Source: Euryodendron excelsum
Lineage: Eukaryota; Streptophyta; Magnoliopsida; Ericales; Pentaphylacaceae
Direction of reading: 5' to 3'
Length of the DNA stretch: 64,000 bases
Assembly (NCBI GenBank): GCA_033060915.1
Contig: CM065388.1
Location: 22,370,001 to 22,434,000 of the forward strand
In this document: positions 22,554 through 34,562 of the stretch, piece by piece
How the letters are laid out: each line of letters opens with the position of its first letter
Numbering within the stretch: the first letter of the stretch is position 1
Made by a program: the position numbers and the translations under genes
The notes under the pieces: generated by a model
Told to the model about the DNA's origin: nothing
The model's database searches: none
Seen by the model: the letters and a program-made list of their open reading frames with translations, nothing else

Positions 22554-22881
22554 CACAATTGGTTTCTTTGGTAGGACTAAGGGTAATGTGGGTCGTATGG
22601 CTCCTTGGGTGCTGGCTTGAGGTTTAGACCCAGCCATGGCGACTATGGGTTCGAGTTCAGGTATAGGAGTAAGGATGAGGCGGTAATAGGGGGATGAAGT
22701 AAGGTCTCAAAGGTTAGGTTCATGTTGGATTGATGAGGTTGTATGGTTAGGAGGGAATGGTCTTGGTATTCAGGTTCTTTTAGGATATAAGTCGTCCCTT
22801 TTGGAATTGCAACAATTGGGTTATGCGGAGTGCCTCTGTTAGAGTTCTTGCTTTCTAGAGGTATACTCTCTTGCAGTTTGT
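22554..22881 (-). pseudogene. Gag remnant of element B, 5' side of LTR2
   Basis: Low-confidence gag linker: TPHNPIVAIPKGTTYILKEP, HQSNMNLTFETLLHPPI, then MAGSKPQASTQGAIRP running up to the LTR2 target site. Right of about 22881 the sequence switches abruptly to U5 of the element C 3' LTR. The N-terminal and capsid parts of gag and the C LTR end were therefore lost together in one deletion. No zinc knuckle is visible. Confidence 0.5.
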
Positions 22882-24436
22882 GGAATTTGAAATTTGAAAA
22901 ATGTGGAGACCGCACCTATGAGGGTTGCCTACGTACCCTTTTGGAGGAATCAGGTCAATCGTAGTTCGGACAAGAGTCTGATTGAAAATAGAAGAGTTGA
23001 CTTGGAAAAGAGTTGGAGTTGGAATTCGAATTGGAATTGGAAGAATAGGAAATTTGAACTTTAATTGGAAGATTTTAAAAGATTGGTTCTGAAAGACATG
23101 GTTTTAGGAAACCTAGACTTAGGAACTTAGGAAAGAAAGATTGAACTTGACTTGAAAAGATTTTTTGAAAAGAATTGACTCAAATATTGGACTTGGAAGA
23201 TTAGGAAACTTGGATTTAGGAAGGGTTCGAATTTGGAAAGTTCCATTTTAGGAAAGTTTCATTTTAGGAAAGTGTCATTTTAGGAAAGTTTCATCTTAAA
23301 AAAGTTTCAATTTAGGAAAGTGTCATTTTTGAAAAATTTTGTTTTAGGAAAATTTCAATTTAGGAAAGTTTTGGAATTAGGAAAAGTTTGAATTAGGAAA
23401 AATGTGGAAGTTGAGTTTTAAGGAAAGATTTTTATGTTTAAGTTTTGGAAACTTAAGATTTAGGAAAGGAGAAGATTAGGAAGGAGTTGAATTAGGAAAG
23501 ATTTGGATTTTATTTCTAAGAAGAAGTGTTTAATTTTGTTTCCAAAAACGGAGGATTGTATCTAATTTCCTAAATGGGAAGATTGGATTTGGTTTCCTAA
23601 TGGGAAGGTAGGATTTGATAAGGATTTGGAAAAGGAAGTTTCTAGAAACCCTAGATTTGAAAGTGTATAGTTTTGACGTAGAAAATAGCTTTTTTTGAAA
23701 ACTTATGATTTCGATATGGAAAGGGAGGTTTTGAAAACCTAGGTTTTCAGGCAAGTTTGAAAACCATGTTTTTGGGAAGGAAAATTAGGGTTTCCTAATT
23801 GTGATTCTAGAGCTTGACTAGGGCACCAAGAAAAGGGATTTCTGGAAAGTGTGCTTTTGGAAACGAAGATTTTTTGAAGGAAATCCTAGAGAGGAGTTTC
23901 TAGAAAGAAAATTTTGGAGAGAGAGTTTTTGGGAAGAAATCCTAGTGAGGAGTTTTTAGAAAGTGAATTTGAAAAGAGTTTTAGGAAGGAAGTTTTTGGG
24001 AAGTAAAACTTTTGAGAGAGTTTTGGAAACAAGATTTTGAAAGAAGCTTTTACGAAATAATTTTAGGAAAGCAAATTTTGAGGAGAGCGTTTTGGAAAGG
24101 AGTTTGAAAAGGGAGTTTTTGAAAAATAGATTTTTGGAGGGAGTTTTTGAAAACAACTTTGGAAAGGAGAATTTTTGGGGAGTTTTGGAAAGCATGTTGA
24201 AAAGTAGATTTTTAGGAGGAGATTTTCAAAAGGAGATTTTGGAATGTATATAAAATATCTCACTTTCCTAAAGTGATTCTAACCATAAGAGGGCTAAAAC
24301 CACTTTAGGATAGTGGTTTTGAAAATAACAAGATTTGAAAATATGGGAGGGTTTTGGGAGTATACAAGCTCTGTATATCGAATATTAGAGTTTTTAGATT
24401 GAGTTTGCGGACCTCTTTCACGTTGGTAGAGGCTCT

Positions 24437-24552
24437 GTATTTATAGAGATAGTATAGACCTGGCACCTATTGTAGTGGCGCCAGCCAAAATTCCTCTTAG
24501 TGGCGCCAGACCAATTCTTGGCTTAGCGCCACTGCTAGTGGTGCCAACCAGG
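24437..24552 (-). promoter_or_regulatory. Promoter of C 3' LTR
   Basis: Minus-strand TATAAATA at 24438-24445 with decayed GGCGCC/AGTGGCGCC repeats at about 24465-24550. Confidence 0.6.
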
Positions 24553-25699
24553 AAAGTTTTAAGGTCGGCAAACAACATATCTTTGGAAGATTTGAGCGCC
24601 TATATTAGTGACTACCATGCAATTTTTAGCCTGGCTTCCCTAGGAGTGACTTTGGAAAGTCCGGGGATGAATTAAAGAGGCTGGGAATGACCCGGAGAGC
24701 CGAAAAAGGGCATGAATACTTAGAATAGTGCCCCGGAGGTATTTGACTTTGAAAAATAAGGACAAGATGTGTTGAAAAGGTTGACCGGGCTGTTAGGGGC
24801 AAAACGGTCAACCGGGACGGAAAGCCACCGAGATGGACTCGGAATGTCCCGGAAGAAGACTCGAGATTTGGAAACATTATTTAGAATGTTCCCAAAGGTT
24901 GCCGGTTTGATACCTAGAGCCGGTGTGGTTGGAAAAGGCGACCGGCCCACCAGGGGCAAAACGGTCATTTTGCACCGGGTTTGCCGGAATGAGTCGGAAT
25001 GATCCGGAAAGATAAAGAAAGGTTGAGAATACTATAGGAAGCAATCTTAGGAGGTTATCGGTTTGATACCCAGGGTCGGTGTAGTTCCCGGGGCACTCGA
25101 ATGCCTGGGGGCAAAATGGTCATCTTGACTGAAAAGGCTTGGAATTGACTCGAAACTGACTGGAGGGCACCTGATCATGCCGGATCATCTCTGGGACGAT
25201 CTTAGGAGGGTGGAATTACCGTTCTGAGGGCTTAGGTGTGCTCTCGAGAAACGTACCGAAAAATGGTCCAAGGAGCAGTTTGGTCATTTTTCACCAAAGT
25301 AGGCTAGCAGGCACTGGTGTTGACCTGGGTTTTGAGTGTTTTCGCTACTCTGGCGGCAGTTGTGTGATACAGGGGTTTGTTGGGAATTCCCTATATCGAC
25401 TTGTTTGCGAGTATTTTCGCTACTCTGACGGTTTGCGATCATTCTCGAGATTGCCTGATCTCGGGAAGCTTTTAAAGGGACTTAGCGCTTGAGAATCAAC
25501 TTTCTCGAAAGGCGTGCCTAAATGGACATTTCTACATTGGCGGGCTAGCAAGAGCCAAAGGTGGATCGTTCTACCATCTAGGGGACTTGGGGTGTTATCT
25601 CGGTCGATAGGTTTAAAGGGACTTACCATTCCGAAGAGATTTTCTTCAGAAAACGTGCCAGACCGTCTTGTGGAATCAATTGTCTCGAGAGTGGGATTG

Positions 25700-25935
25700 G
25701 AATTGGAATTAGAAAGGGGACTTACCATCTTCGGAAAGATGTGCCTGATTTGGAATTAGAAAGGGGACTTACCGTTTTCGGAAAGATGCGCTTGTTGGAA
25801 TTGGAAAGGAGACTTACCGTCTTCAGAAAGACGCGCTTGTTGGAATTGGAAAGGGGACTTACTGTCTTTGGAAAGACGTGCTTGATTTGGAATTGGAAAG
25901 GGGATTTACCGTCTTCGAAAAGACGTGCCTGGTTT
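25700..25935 (-). repeat. 45-47 bp hairpin units in C 3' LTR
   Basis: Five units, with CTTACC-type steps at 25721, 25768, 25813, 25858 and 25905. Each is a shortened form of the 81-bp unit that keeps the CGTCTT/AAGACG hairpin and drops the TCTCGAG one. The arm pair is CATCTT/AAGATG at 25726-25741 and CGTCTT/AAGACG at 25817-25832 and 25910-25925. The unit at 25773-25788 no longer pairs well. Confidence 0.75.
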
Positions 25936-26131
25936 GGAATGAGACCGAACAATGCCCCCAAAGGGATTTTGGTCTTTTTGCCTCTATTTGGGCCCGACAG
26001 GGCCTGCAAAGCGATGAATTGGTGGGATTAGACTTACAAAGTTGATTTTGATTAGAATACGTCCATATTGACTTGAGTACAAGTCTTAACGGACCGTAGA
26101 CTACCTAGCGGTCAAAAATGGGGTGGTTACA

Positions 26132-26148
26132 GTTACCCCTCTTTTTTT
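26132..26148 (-). other. Polypurine tract of element C
   Basis: The minus strand reads AAAAAAAGAGGGGTAAC directly before the LTR start TGTAACC. It closely matches the element B tract, including the upstream phrase GTCAACATGGGGCTC. Confidence 0.85.
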
Positions 26149-26261
26149 GTCTTTGACAAGCAAAGATAGAAAACGATAAAGTAAGAGCCCCATGTTGACC
26201 GCAAGGCGGTCGGAGGGACTTAGAAAAATAGGAATCCAAAGAACAGTTACCTCGAGTAGCT

Positions 26262-27130
26262 GGTCGATGATTGGCATTTTATCTGGTAAAATGATACTCC
26301 TATGGGGGAAATAATGCCCCTTGAACTAGCGCTCCATCTGGTAAAACAATGCTCCTCTGGGGGAATTGACGCTTCTTGAACTAGCACTCTGTCTGGCAAA
26401 ACACTGGTCTTCTGGGAAATCCAAGGTTGATGTCTGATATTTCTTAAACCGACGCTCCGTCTGGTGAAACGCTGCTCCTCTAGGGGAATTGATGGTTGAT
26501 TTATGATATTTCTTGGACTAACACTCCGTCTGGCGAAATGCTACTCCTTTGGGGAATCCAAGGTTGATTGTTGATATTCCTTGAACCGGCACTCCGTCTG
26601 GCAAAATGCTATTTCTCTGGGGAAATCCAAGGTTGATTGCTAATATTCCTTGAACCGGCATTTCGTCTGGCGAAATGCTACTCCTCTGGGGAAATCCAAT
26701 GTTGATTTATGATATTTCTTGGACCGGCACTCCGTCGGGCTAAATGCTGCTCCTTTGGGGACGTCCAAGGTTGATTTATGATATTTCTTGGACCGGCACT
26801 CCGTCGGGCTAAATGCTGCTCCTTTGGGGACGTCCAGGGTTGATTTATGATATTTCTTGGATCGACACTCCGTCTGGCGAAACGCTGCTCCTCTGGGGTA
26901 GTCCAAGGTTGACTTATGATATCTCTTGAACTAGCATTCTATCTGGCGAAACATTGCTCCTCTGGGGAAGTCCAAGATTGACCAATGATATCTCTTGAAC
27001 CGGCACTTTATCTGGCGAAATGCTACTCTTCTGGGGAAGTCCAAGGTTGATGTCTAATATTTCTTGGACCGGCACTCCGTCTGGGGAAATGCTGCTCCTC
27101 TGGGGAAGTCCAAGGTTGATTGGGGAGGTC
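26262..27130 (-). repeat. 69-bp minisatellite in the 3' untranslated region of element C
   Basis: About 12 copies of a 69-bp unit with CCGGCACTCCGTCTGGC and TGCTCCTCTGGGGAAGTCC. Central units at 26700-26900 are almost identical, and edge units diverge. Because 69 is divisible by three, a stretch is open as a 23-residue repeat (26640-26906, minus). I treat this as a by-product. Tandem arrays next to the 3' LTR are a described property of Ogre-type elements and a source of satellites. Confidence 0.85.
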
Positions 27131-27384
27131 GAGGGTGGGCCATTGCTCCATTCCTTGCTATTTGTCGGCTAGGGAAGTCTGAACCTCCTCAGGTGTATGC
27201 CAATATTGGAGATGTTTGAGGTTACTTGATCGCGAGATGGCTTTTTAGCTCCATTTTGTACTTTGCCTTGTTCATTGTTTCCTATTTGAGAGAGAGAGAA
27301 AAACATAGAGTGAGTTTTGTACAAAAACAGTTTAAAAATGCCCTGGTAAGGGGTGTCTTTTTTTATTTTTTATTTTTTATGACG
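27131..27384. other. Element C internal 3' region
   Basis: Unrecognised, non-coding. Contains a GAGAGAGAGA run (about 27289-27299) and T-rich runs (27358-27379) up to the ATTGC target site of LTR4. Confidence 0.5.
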
Positions 27385-27594
27385 ATTGCTGTAAGCACCC
27401 CATTTTTGACCGCTCGGCAGTCTACACTCCGTCCAGACTTGTTTTCAAGTCATTTTGGGCATATTCCAATTGATACTAATCCTCTAGGTCCAAATTTCGT
27501 CTTTCCATCGCTTCGCAGGCCTGTCAGGCCCAAATAGAGGCAAAATAATGAAAATGCCCTTAGGGGCATTGTCCTTTCTTATTCCAATTCCAGT

Positions 27595-29095
27595 CCCTCT
27601 CTTGAGACAGTTTATTCCTCGAGACGGTCCGAGTAGCAAAACTACTCACAAAACCGTTAGAGTGGCGGAAACACTCACAAAACCGTTAGAGTGGCGGAAG
27701 TACTCACAAAACCGTTAGAGTGGCGGAAACACTCACAATCCAAGCACGTCTCTTCGGAGACGGTAAGACCCCTTTCCAATCCCACTCTCGAGACAGTTTA
27801 TTCCTCGAGACGGTTCCAATCCAGGCACGTCTCTTCGGAGACGGTAAGACCCCTTTCCAATCCCACTCTCGAGACAGTTTATTCCTCGAGACAGCTCCAA
27901 TCCAGGCACGTCTCTTCGGAGACGGTAAGACCCCTTTCCAATCCCTCTCTTAAGACAGTTTATTCCTCGAGACGGTTTGAGTAGCAAAACTACTCACAAA
28001 ACCGTTAGAGTGGCGGAAACACTCACAATCCAGGCACGTCTCTTCGGAGATGTTAAGACCCCTTTCCAATCCCACTCTCGAGACAGTTTATTCCTCGAGA
28101 CAACTCCAATCCAGGCACGTCTCTTCGGAGACAGTAAGACCCCTTCCAGTCCCACTCTCGAGACAGTTTATTCCTCGAGACGGTCCGAGTAGTAAAACTA
28201 CTCACAAAACCGTTAGAGTGGCGGAAACACTCACAAAACCGTTAGAGTGGTGGAAACACTCACAAAACCGTTAGAGTAGCGGAAGTACTCACAAAACCGT
28301 TAGAGTGGTGGAAACACTCACAATCCAGGCACGTCTCTTCAAAGACGGTAAGACCCCTTTCCAATCCCACTCTCGAGACAGTTTATTCCTCGAGACAGCT
28401 CCAATCCAGGCACGTCTCTTCGGAGACGGTGAGATGCCTTCCAGTCCCACTCTCGAGACAGTTTATTCCTCGAGACGGTCCGAGTAGTAAAACTACTCAC
28501 AAAACCGTTAGAGTGGCGGAAACACTCACAAAACCGTTAGAGTGGCGGAAACACTCACAAAACCGTTAGAGTAGCGGAAGTACTCACAAAACCGTTAGAG
28601 TGGCGGAAACACTCACAATTCAGGCACGTCTCTTCAAAGACGGTAAGACCCCTTTCCAATCCCACTCTCGAGACAGTTTATTCCTCGAGACGGTTCCAAC
28701 CCAGGCACGTCTCTTCAGAGATGGTAAGACCCCTTTCCAATCCCTCTCTCGAGACAGTTTATTCCTCGAGACGGTCTGAGTAGCAAAACTACTCACAAAA
28801 CCGTTAGAGTAGCGAAAATACTCACGAATCCGTTAGAGTAGCGGAAATACTCACAAAGCCGTTAGAGTAGCGGAAATACTCAACCCCGTTCGAGTAGCGG
28901 AAATACTCAACCCCGTCCGAGTAGCGGAAATACTCCCAAATCATCAACCCCGTTAGAGTAGCGGAAATTCTCACAAAACTGTTAGAGTAGCGGAAATACT
29001 CAACCCTGTCCGAGTAGCGGAAATACTCACAAATTATCAACCTCGTTAGAGTAGCGGAAATACTCACACTGTTAGAGTGGCGGAAACACTCAAAA
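27595..29095 (+). repeat. Interleaved 81-bp and 29-bp hairpin arrays in LTR4 U3
   Basis: Blocks of 81-bp units (27735-27985, 28028-28190, 28321-28482, 28618-28780) alternate with 29-bp units (27630-27735, 28187-28320, 28483-28617, 28775-29095), forming a higher-order repeat. The 29-bp unit holds GAGTAGCGGAAATACTC (28836-28852) or GAGTGGCGGAAACACTC (27660-27676). An intermediate, GAGTGGCGGAAGTACTC, is at 27689-27705. Longer stems GAGTAG/CTACTC occur at 27631-27647 and 28187-28203. Uniform copies suggest recent expansion by unequal exchange. Confidence 0.88.
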
Positions 29096-31834
29096 CCTAG
29101 GTCAACACTAGTGGCTGTTAGCCCACTTCGGTGGAAAAGGACCAAACTACCCTTAGGACCTTTTCCGAGACTTTTCGGTCAAGATGACCATTTTGCCTCT
29201 AGGCATGCAAACGCCCCGGGAACCACACCGGTGTCGCGCCCAGATTTTTCGCACTCGAGGAATACTCACACAAGTGGGAAAAATGCTGTACTCTCTCGTT
29301 AGAACTCACCCTCCTAAAAGAATGAGTGCGACTAGGTTTGAATTGAAAAATTGGTTTGAATAAAGGGCTTTTGAAAAAGATTCTGAGTCGCCACCTAACT
29401 TGATTAAGGTGAGTTAGGTCACCTAAAAACTAAGCATAGTCCAAGAACTGCACTTAGGGTTTTGGAAAACGATTTTTGAAAAGATCTCCTCAAGAGAGGG
29501 TTTTAAAGAAAACAGGTTGTTTGGCAACCTTTGGAAAGCATTTAGCCCTTTTTAGAAAAATTAACTCCTTTTGGTCTTTGAAATTAGTGATCTAGGTTCG
29601 GAGGTTGGTTACGTGTAGGGAAGATGCACTAAGCTATCACCCTACCCTGCCCTTTCGGTACCTACATGTCAATCTACACTAGATTTACCTATGAGAGTCT
29701 TTAACTAACTCGTGTTCAATCCTATTCCACTTTAGAAAAACAATGTTTGAAAAATATGATGCATGATATGCATGTGCAATAGAAAAGAATTAAAAAAAAA
29801 TAGATTTGGAAAGAGATGGATTTGAAATTGATTTGGTTTTAAAATAGATTTGAAAAGATGGAATTGAAATTAAAAAAAAGTTTGAAAACTGAAAGTAGAA
29901 ATTTGAAAATTGAAATTTTCAAATTGGAATTTTGGATTTGAAAAGATTTTGAAAACCACACCCATGAGGGTGGAATTGATAGTTTGAAAAGTATTGTGAC
30001 CGCACCTATGAAGGTTGCCTACGTGTCCCTTTGGGGGAATCAGGTCAGTCGTAGTTCGGACCGGAGTCCGATTGAAAATAGATTGATTTGAAGAGAGAGA
30101 TTGGATTGAAAGAAAGAAATTGAATTGAAAATTGGATTTGGTTTGATATTAGAAAAAGGAGATTGAAAATTGAAATTGAGAAGATTGGACTTGCTTTGGA
30201 AAGACTTGGTTTTGGAAAGAATGGAGGTTTAGGAAACCTAGACTTAGGAAAGATAGGAGACCTAGGAAAGACTTGAGATTAAGAAAGATTGGATTGGAAT
30301 GCTAGATTTGGAAGATTTGGAAAGATTTGAAAACTTGTAATTTAGGAAAGATTTGGATTAGGAAAGTTTCGAATTAGGAAAGGTTCGAATTAGGAAAGTT
30401 TTGAATTAAGAAAGTTTCAACTTAGGAAAATTTTGAATTAAGAAAGTTTCGGATTTAGAAAGTTTTCAAAATAGGAAAGGTTTTCAAATTAGGAAAGTTC
30501 CCAAATTAGGAAAGTTTTGAAATAGGGAAGTTTTGAAAATAAGAAAGTTTCGTTTTGGGAAAGGTTTGAAAAAGGAAAGTTGTCAATTTTGGAAAGTTTT
30601 TGAATTAAGAAAGTTTCAACTTAAGAAAGTCTTAGATTTATAAAAATTTTTAAGTTTTGGAAAGTTTAGATTTTAGAAAGTTTTTGGGTTTAGAAAGATT
30701 TAACTAAAGAAGGTTTCAAATTTAGAAAGTTTTGAATTTGGAAAGATTTGAAATTTAGAAAGTTTAAGATTTAGAAAGCTTTAGAGTTTTAGAAAATCTT
30801 GAGATTAGGAAAGGTTTGAGTTTAGGAAAGATTTGAAAGCTTAGGCTTGAAAAGTTAAGATTTGAAAGGAGGTTAGAATTAGGAAAGGGTTGAATTAGGA
30901 AAGATTTTTATGTTCAAGTTTTGGAAACCTAAGATTTAGGAAAGTGAAAGTTTAGGAAGGATTTGAATTAGGGAAGAGTTGGGTTTTGAAACTTAAGGAA
31001 AGATTTGAAGTTTAGGTTTAGGAAACTTATTGTTTAGGAAGGTAGGGAATTAGGAAAGGTTTGGGATTAGGAGGGGATTGGATTTAGTTTCTAAAAGAAA
31101 AGATTTGATTTTGTTTCCAAAAACGGAGGACGGGATCTAGTTTCCTAAACGGGGAGATTTGATTCGGTTTCCTAAAGGGAAGATAGGATTTGACAAGGAT
31201 TTGGAAAGGGGGATTCTAGAAACCCTGGGTTTGGAAAATTATAGTTTTGACGTAGAAAAGAGGTTTTGAAAACATGTATAGTTTGGATGTGAAAACTAGA
31301 GGTTTTGGAAACCTAGGTTTGGGGCAAAGTTCGAAAACCATGTTTTTGGGAAGAAAATTAGGGTTTCCTAATTGCGAGTTCTAGGGCTTGACTTGGGCTC
31401 TAAGAAAAGAGTTTTTAGAAAGTGTGTTTTTAGAAACGTAGATTTTCTAGAAAGGAATCCTAGGAAGGAATTTTTGGAAAGTGAATTTGGAAAGAGAGTT
31501 TTTGGAAAGAGATTTTAGAGAGAAGAAGTTTTTGGAAAGCATGTTTTTGGAAACGTAGATTTTGGAAGGAAGATCCTAGGGGGAAATTTCTAGAAGGGAG
31601 ATTTTGGAAAAGAGAGTTTTTGGAAAGATTTTTAGGGAGCGTTTTTAGGAAGGTGAATCTAGGGAGAAGATTTTGGAAAGGAGTCGAAAAAGGGAGTTTT
31701 GAAAAATAGATTTTGGAAGGGAGTTTTTGAAAACAATTTTTGGAGAAGAGAGTTTTAGGAAAGTATGTTGAAAAAGAGATTTTTAGGAGGAAATTCTTGG
31801 AGAGAGAGAGTTTTTGGAAAGTATAAAAACATCT

Positions 31835-31889
31835 CACTTTCCTAAAGCGATTCTAGCCATAAGAAGACTAGAACCACTTTAAGAAAGTG
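31835..31889. repeat. Long foldback in LTR3 R/U5
   Basis: Arms at 31835-31858 and 31866-31889, about 24 bp, loop ATAAGAA. Most positions pair; the right arm carries AAGAAAGTG where other copies have AGGAAAGTG. The matching foldback in LTR5 is at 43238-43292. Confidence 0.7.
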
Positions 31890-32694
31890 GTTTTGAAAAC
31901 AAAGTTTGAAAATATAGGCCAAAAGGCCACTTCTAATATAACACTTTCCTAAAGCAACCCTAGCCATGGAAAGGCTAGAATCACCCTAGAATTGTGGTTT
32001 TGAAAACAAGTTTTTGATGCAATTTTGAAAACAAGTTTGAAAATGATTTTTGAAAACAACTTTTTGAAAACGGATTTTGGAATATGCAAGACTATGATAT
32101 GCACAATGCAATTTGGGGTCGTGAACATACAAGGTTAAGGCTTCACCACATAATTAAGGGGGCCGGACCCACGTGGTCTTTGGTTAGACTAGAAGAAAGC
32201 CCCTGACACGGTGACTCTCCAATAGTCCAATCCTACACATGGACCAGGAATCCCCTTGTTTCAAGCATGCAAAGAAAGGGCGGGGAAAGAGATGGGGGAT
32301 TAAAATAGAGAAAACCCAAGTGGGTTGGAGAGAGAAGAGAGAGGGGGGAAGTGCAGAAAATTAAAGAGAAAGCCTACCTTGTTTCTTGTTTATTTTGTGC
32401 GCCGTGCAGTCTTCGATCTTCGGTCTTCGGTCTTGATCTTCACCTTCAGTCTTCAGGGATTGTCTTCAAGCTTTGGATGGCTGCTCTTCAAGTCTTCAGA
32501 GAGTGGTTGAAGGCTAGTGTATGAGTGTATGGAGGAGTGTATGAGTGTATAAGAGGCTAGGGTTTATGTATGGTGGCTAGGGTTTGGAAAAACCTAGGGA
32601 GGCTAGGGTTTTTGGAGGTGCTCGAGCTCTGTATATCAAATTGTGTGATTTTTAGGTTCAGTTTGCAGACCCTTTTCACGTTGAATGAGGCTCT

Positions 32695-32825
32695 GTATTT
32701 ATAGAGGGAAGACAAACCTGGCGCCTGTTGCAGTGGCGCTAGGCCAAATTATACACTAGCGCCACTAAGAGTGGCGCCAGGCCATTTTTTGGCTTGGCGC
32801 CACTACTAGTGGCGCCAGCCATTTA
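32695..32825 (-). promoter_or_regulatory. LTR3 promoter
   Basis: Minus-strand TATAAATA at 32696-32703. GGCGCC palindromes lie at about 32718-32822, including TGGCGCCACT with its complement around a 3-nt loop near 32797-32820. Confidence 0.75.
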
Positions 32826-33212
32826 TGAAACAATTAAGGTCGGCAAGCAACGTATCTTTGACTAGATTTGGACGCCTGTACTAGTGACTACCATGTAAAC
32901 TTTAGCCTGGCTACACTAGGAGTGACTCCGGAAAGTTCGGGAATGATTTGAAGGAGTCGGGAGTGACCCGGAAGGCCGGAAAGGAACAGGAACACTTAAA
33001 ATAGTGTCCTGGAGGTATTTGACTTGAAAAGTGAGGATAAGATGTGTCGGAAAGGTTGACCGAGCCTTTAGGGGCAAAACGGTCAACCGGACCGGAAAAC
33101 TGCCGGGACAGACTCAAACTGTCCCAGAAGAAGACTTGGGATCTGGAAACATTATTTAGAATGTTCCCAGAGGTTTCCAGTTGGATTCCCAGAGCTGGCG
33201 TGGTCGGAATAG

Positions 33213-33670
33213 GAGACCGGCCCACTAGGGGCAAAACGGTCATTTTGCACCGGGTTTGCCGGAACTGACTCGGAATGGTCCGGAAAGGTAAAGGAAGGTT
33301 GAGAACACTATAAAAAGTATTCCCAGGTCATTACCGGTTTGATACCCAGAGCCGGTGTGGTTGAAAAAGGAGACCGGCCCACTAGGGGCAAAACGGTCAT
33401 TTTGTACCGGGTTGGCCGGAACTGACTCGGAATGATCCGGAAAGAGAAGGGAAGGTTGAGAGCACTATAAAAAGCAATCTCAAAGGGTTACCGGTTTGAT
33501 ACCCAAAGCCGGTGTGGTCGAAGAAGGAGACCGGCCCTCTAGGGGCAAAACGGTCATTTTGTACTAGGTTGGCCGGAACTGACTCGGAATGATTCGGAAA
33601 GGTAAATGAAGGTTGAGAATACTATAAAAAGTATTCTCGGGTCATTACCTGTTTGATAACCAAAGCCGGT
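33213..33670 (-). repeat. 157-bp units in LTR3 U3
   Basis: Three units with GAGACC steps at 33213, 33370 and 33527, exactly 157 bp apart, each with CGGTCATTTTG, GGAATGATCCGG-type text and the GAGAA...TTCTC hairpin. Confidence 0.88.
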
Positions 33671-33804
33671 GTGGTTCCCGGGGCGTTCGGATGCCTAGGG
33701 GCAAAATGGTCATCTTGATCGGAAAGTCTCGAAAAAGGTCCTAAGGGTAGTTTGGTCCTTTTCCTCTGAAGTGGGCTAACAGCCGCTGGTGTTGACCTAG
33801 GTTT

Positions 33805-34562
33805 TGAGTGTTTCCGCCACTCTAACGGTGTGAGTATTTTCGCTACTCGGACGGGGTTAAGTATTTCTGCTACTCGGACGGGGTTGAGTATTTCCGTTAC
33901 TCTAACGGTTCTGTGAGTATTTCCGCTACTCTAACGGTTTTATGAGTAGTTTTGCTACTCGGACCGTCTCGAGGAATAAACTGTCTCGAGAGAGGGATTA
34001 GAAAGGGGTCTTATCGTCTCCGAAGAGACGTGCCTGGATTGGAACCGTCTCGAGGAATAAACTGTCTCGAGAGAGGGATTGGAAAGGGGTCTTACTGTCT
34101 CCGAAGAGACGTGCCTGGGTTTTGAGTGTTTCCGCCACTCTAACGGTGTGAGTATTTCCGCTACTCTAACGGTTTGGTGAGTACTTCCGCTACTCTAACG
34201 GTTCTGTGAGTATTTCCGCTACTCTAACGGTTTTGTGAGTACTTCCGCTACTCTAACGGTTTTGTGAGTAGTTTCGCTACTCAGACCGTCTCGAGAAATA
34301 AACTGTCTCGAGAGAGGGATTGGAAAGGGGTCTTACCGTCTTCGAAGAGATGTGCCTGGATTTTGAGTGTTTCCGCCACTCTAATGGTGTTGTGAGTGTT
34401 TTCGCCACTCTGACGGTTTTGTGAGTGTTTCCGCCACCCTAACGGTTTTGTGAGTGTTTCCGCCACTCTGACGGTTTTGTGAGTGTTTTCGCCACCCTAA
34501 CGGTTTTGTGAGTAGTTTTGCTACTCGGACCGTCTCGAGGAATAAACTGTCTCGAGAGAGGG
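33805..34562 (-). repeat. 29-bp and 81-bp hairpin arrays in LTR3 U3
   Basis: 29-bp units at 33805-33965, 34120-34285 and 34355-34525 alternate with 81-bp units at 33965-34112, 34285-34350 and 34525-34562. It is the same higher-order arrangement as LTR4 with fewer repeats. Confidence 0.85.

Larger units (their letters stand above)
22882..26131 (-). repeat. 3' LTR of element C, lacking its 3' end
   Basis: Ends at 26131 in TGTAACC (minus-strand start), next to a polypurine tract. The last 700 or so bases of U5 are missing at 22881. Contains a 45-47 bp hairpin array (25700-25935), 157-type units (about 24890-25100), promoter (24437-24552) and a CTTTCC-type array seen here as GGAAAG (22980-24240). 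Confidence 0.85.

Noticed and set aside
27630..29095. 29-bp hairpin repeats resemble a CRISPR array
   Set aside because: Units are contiguous with no unique spacers, lie in a plant LTR, and no cas gene is present.
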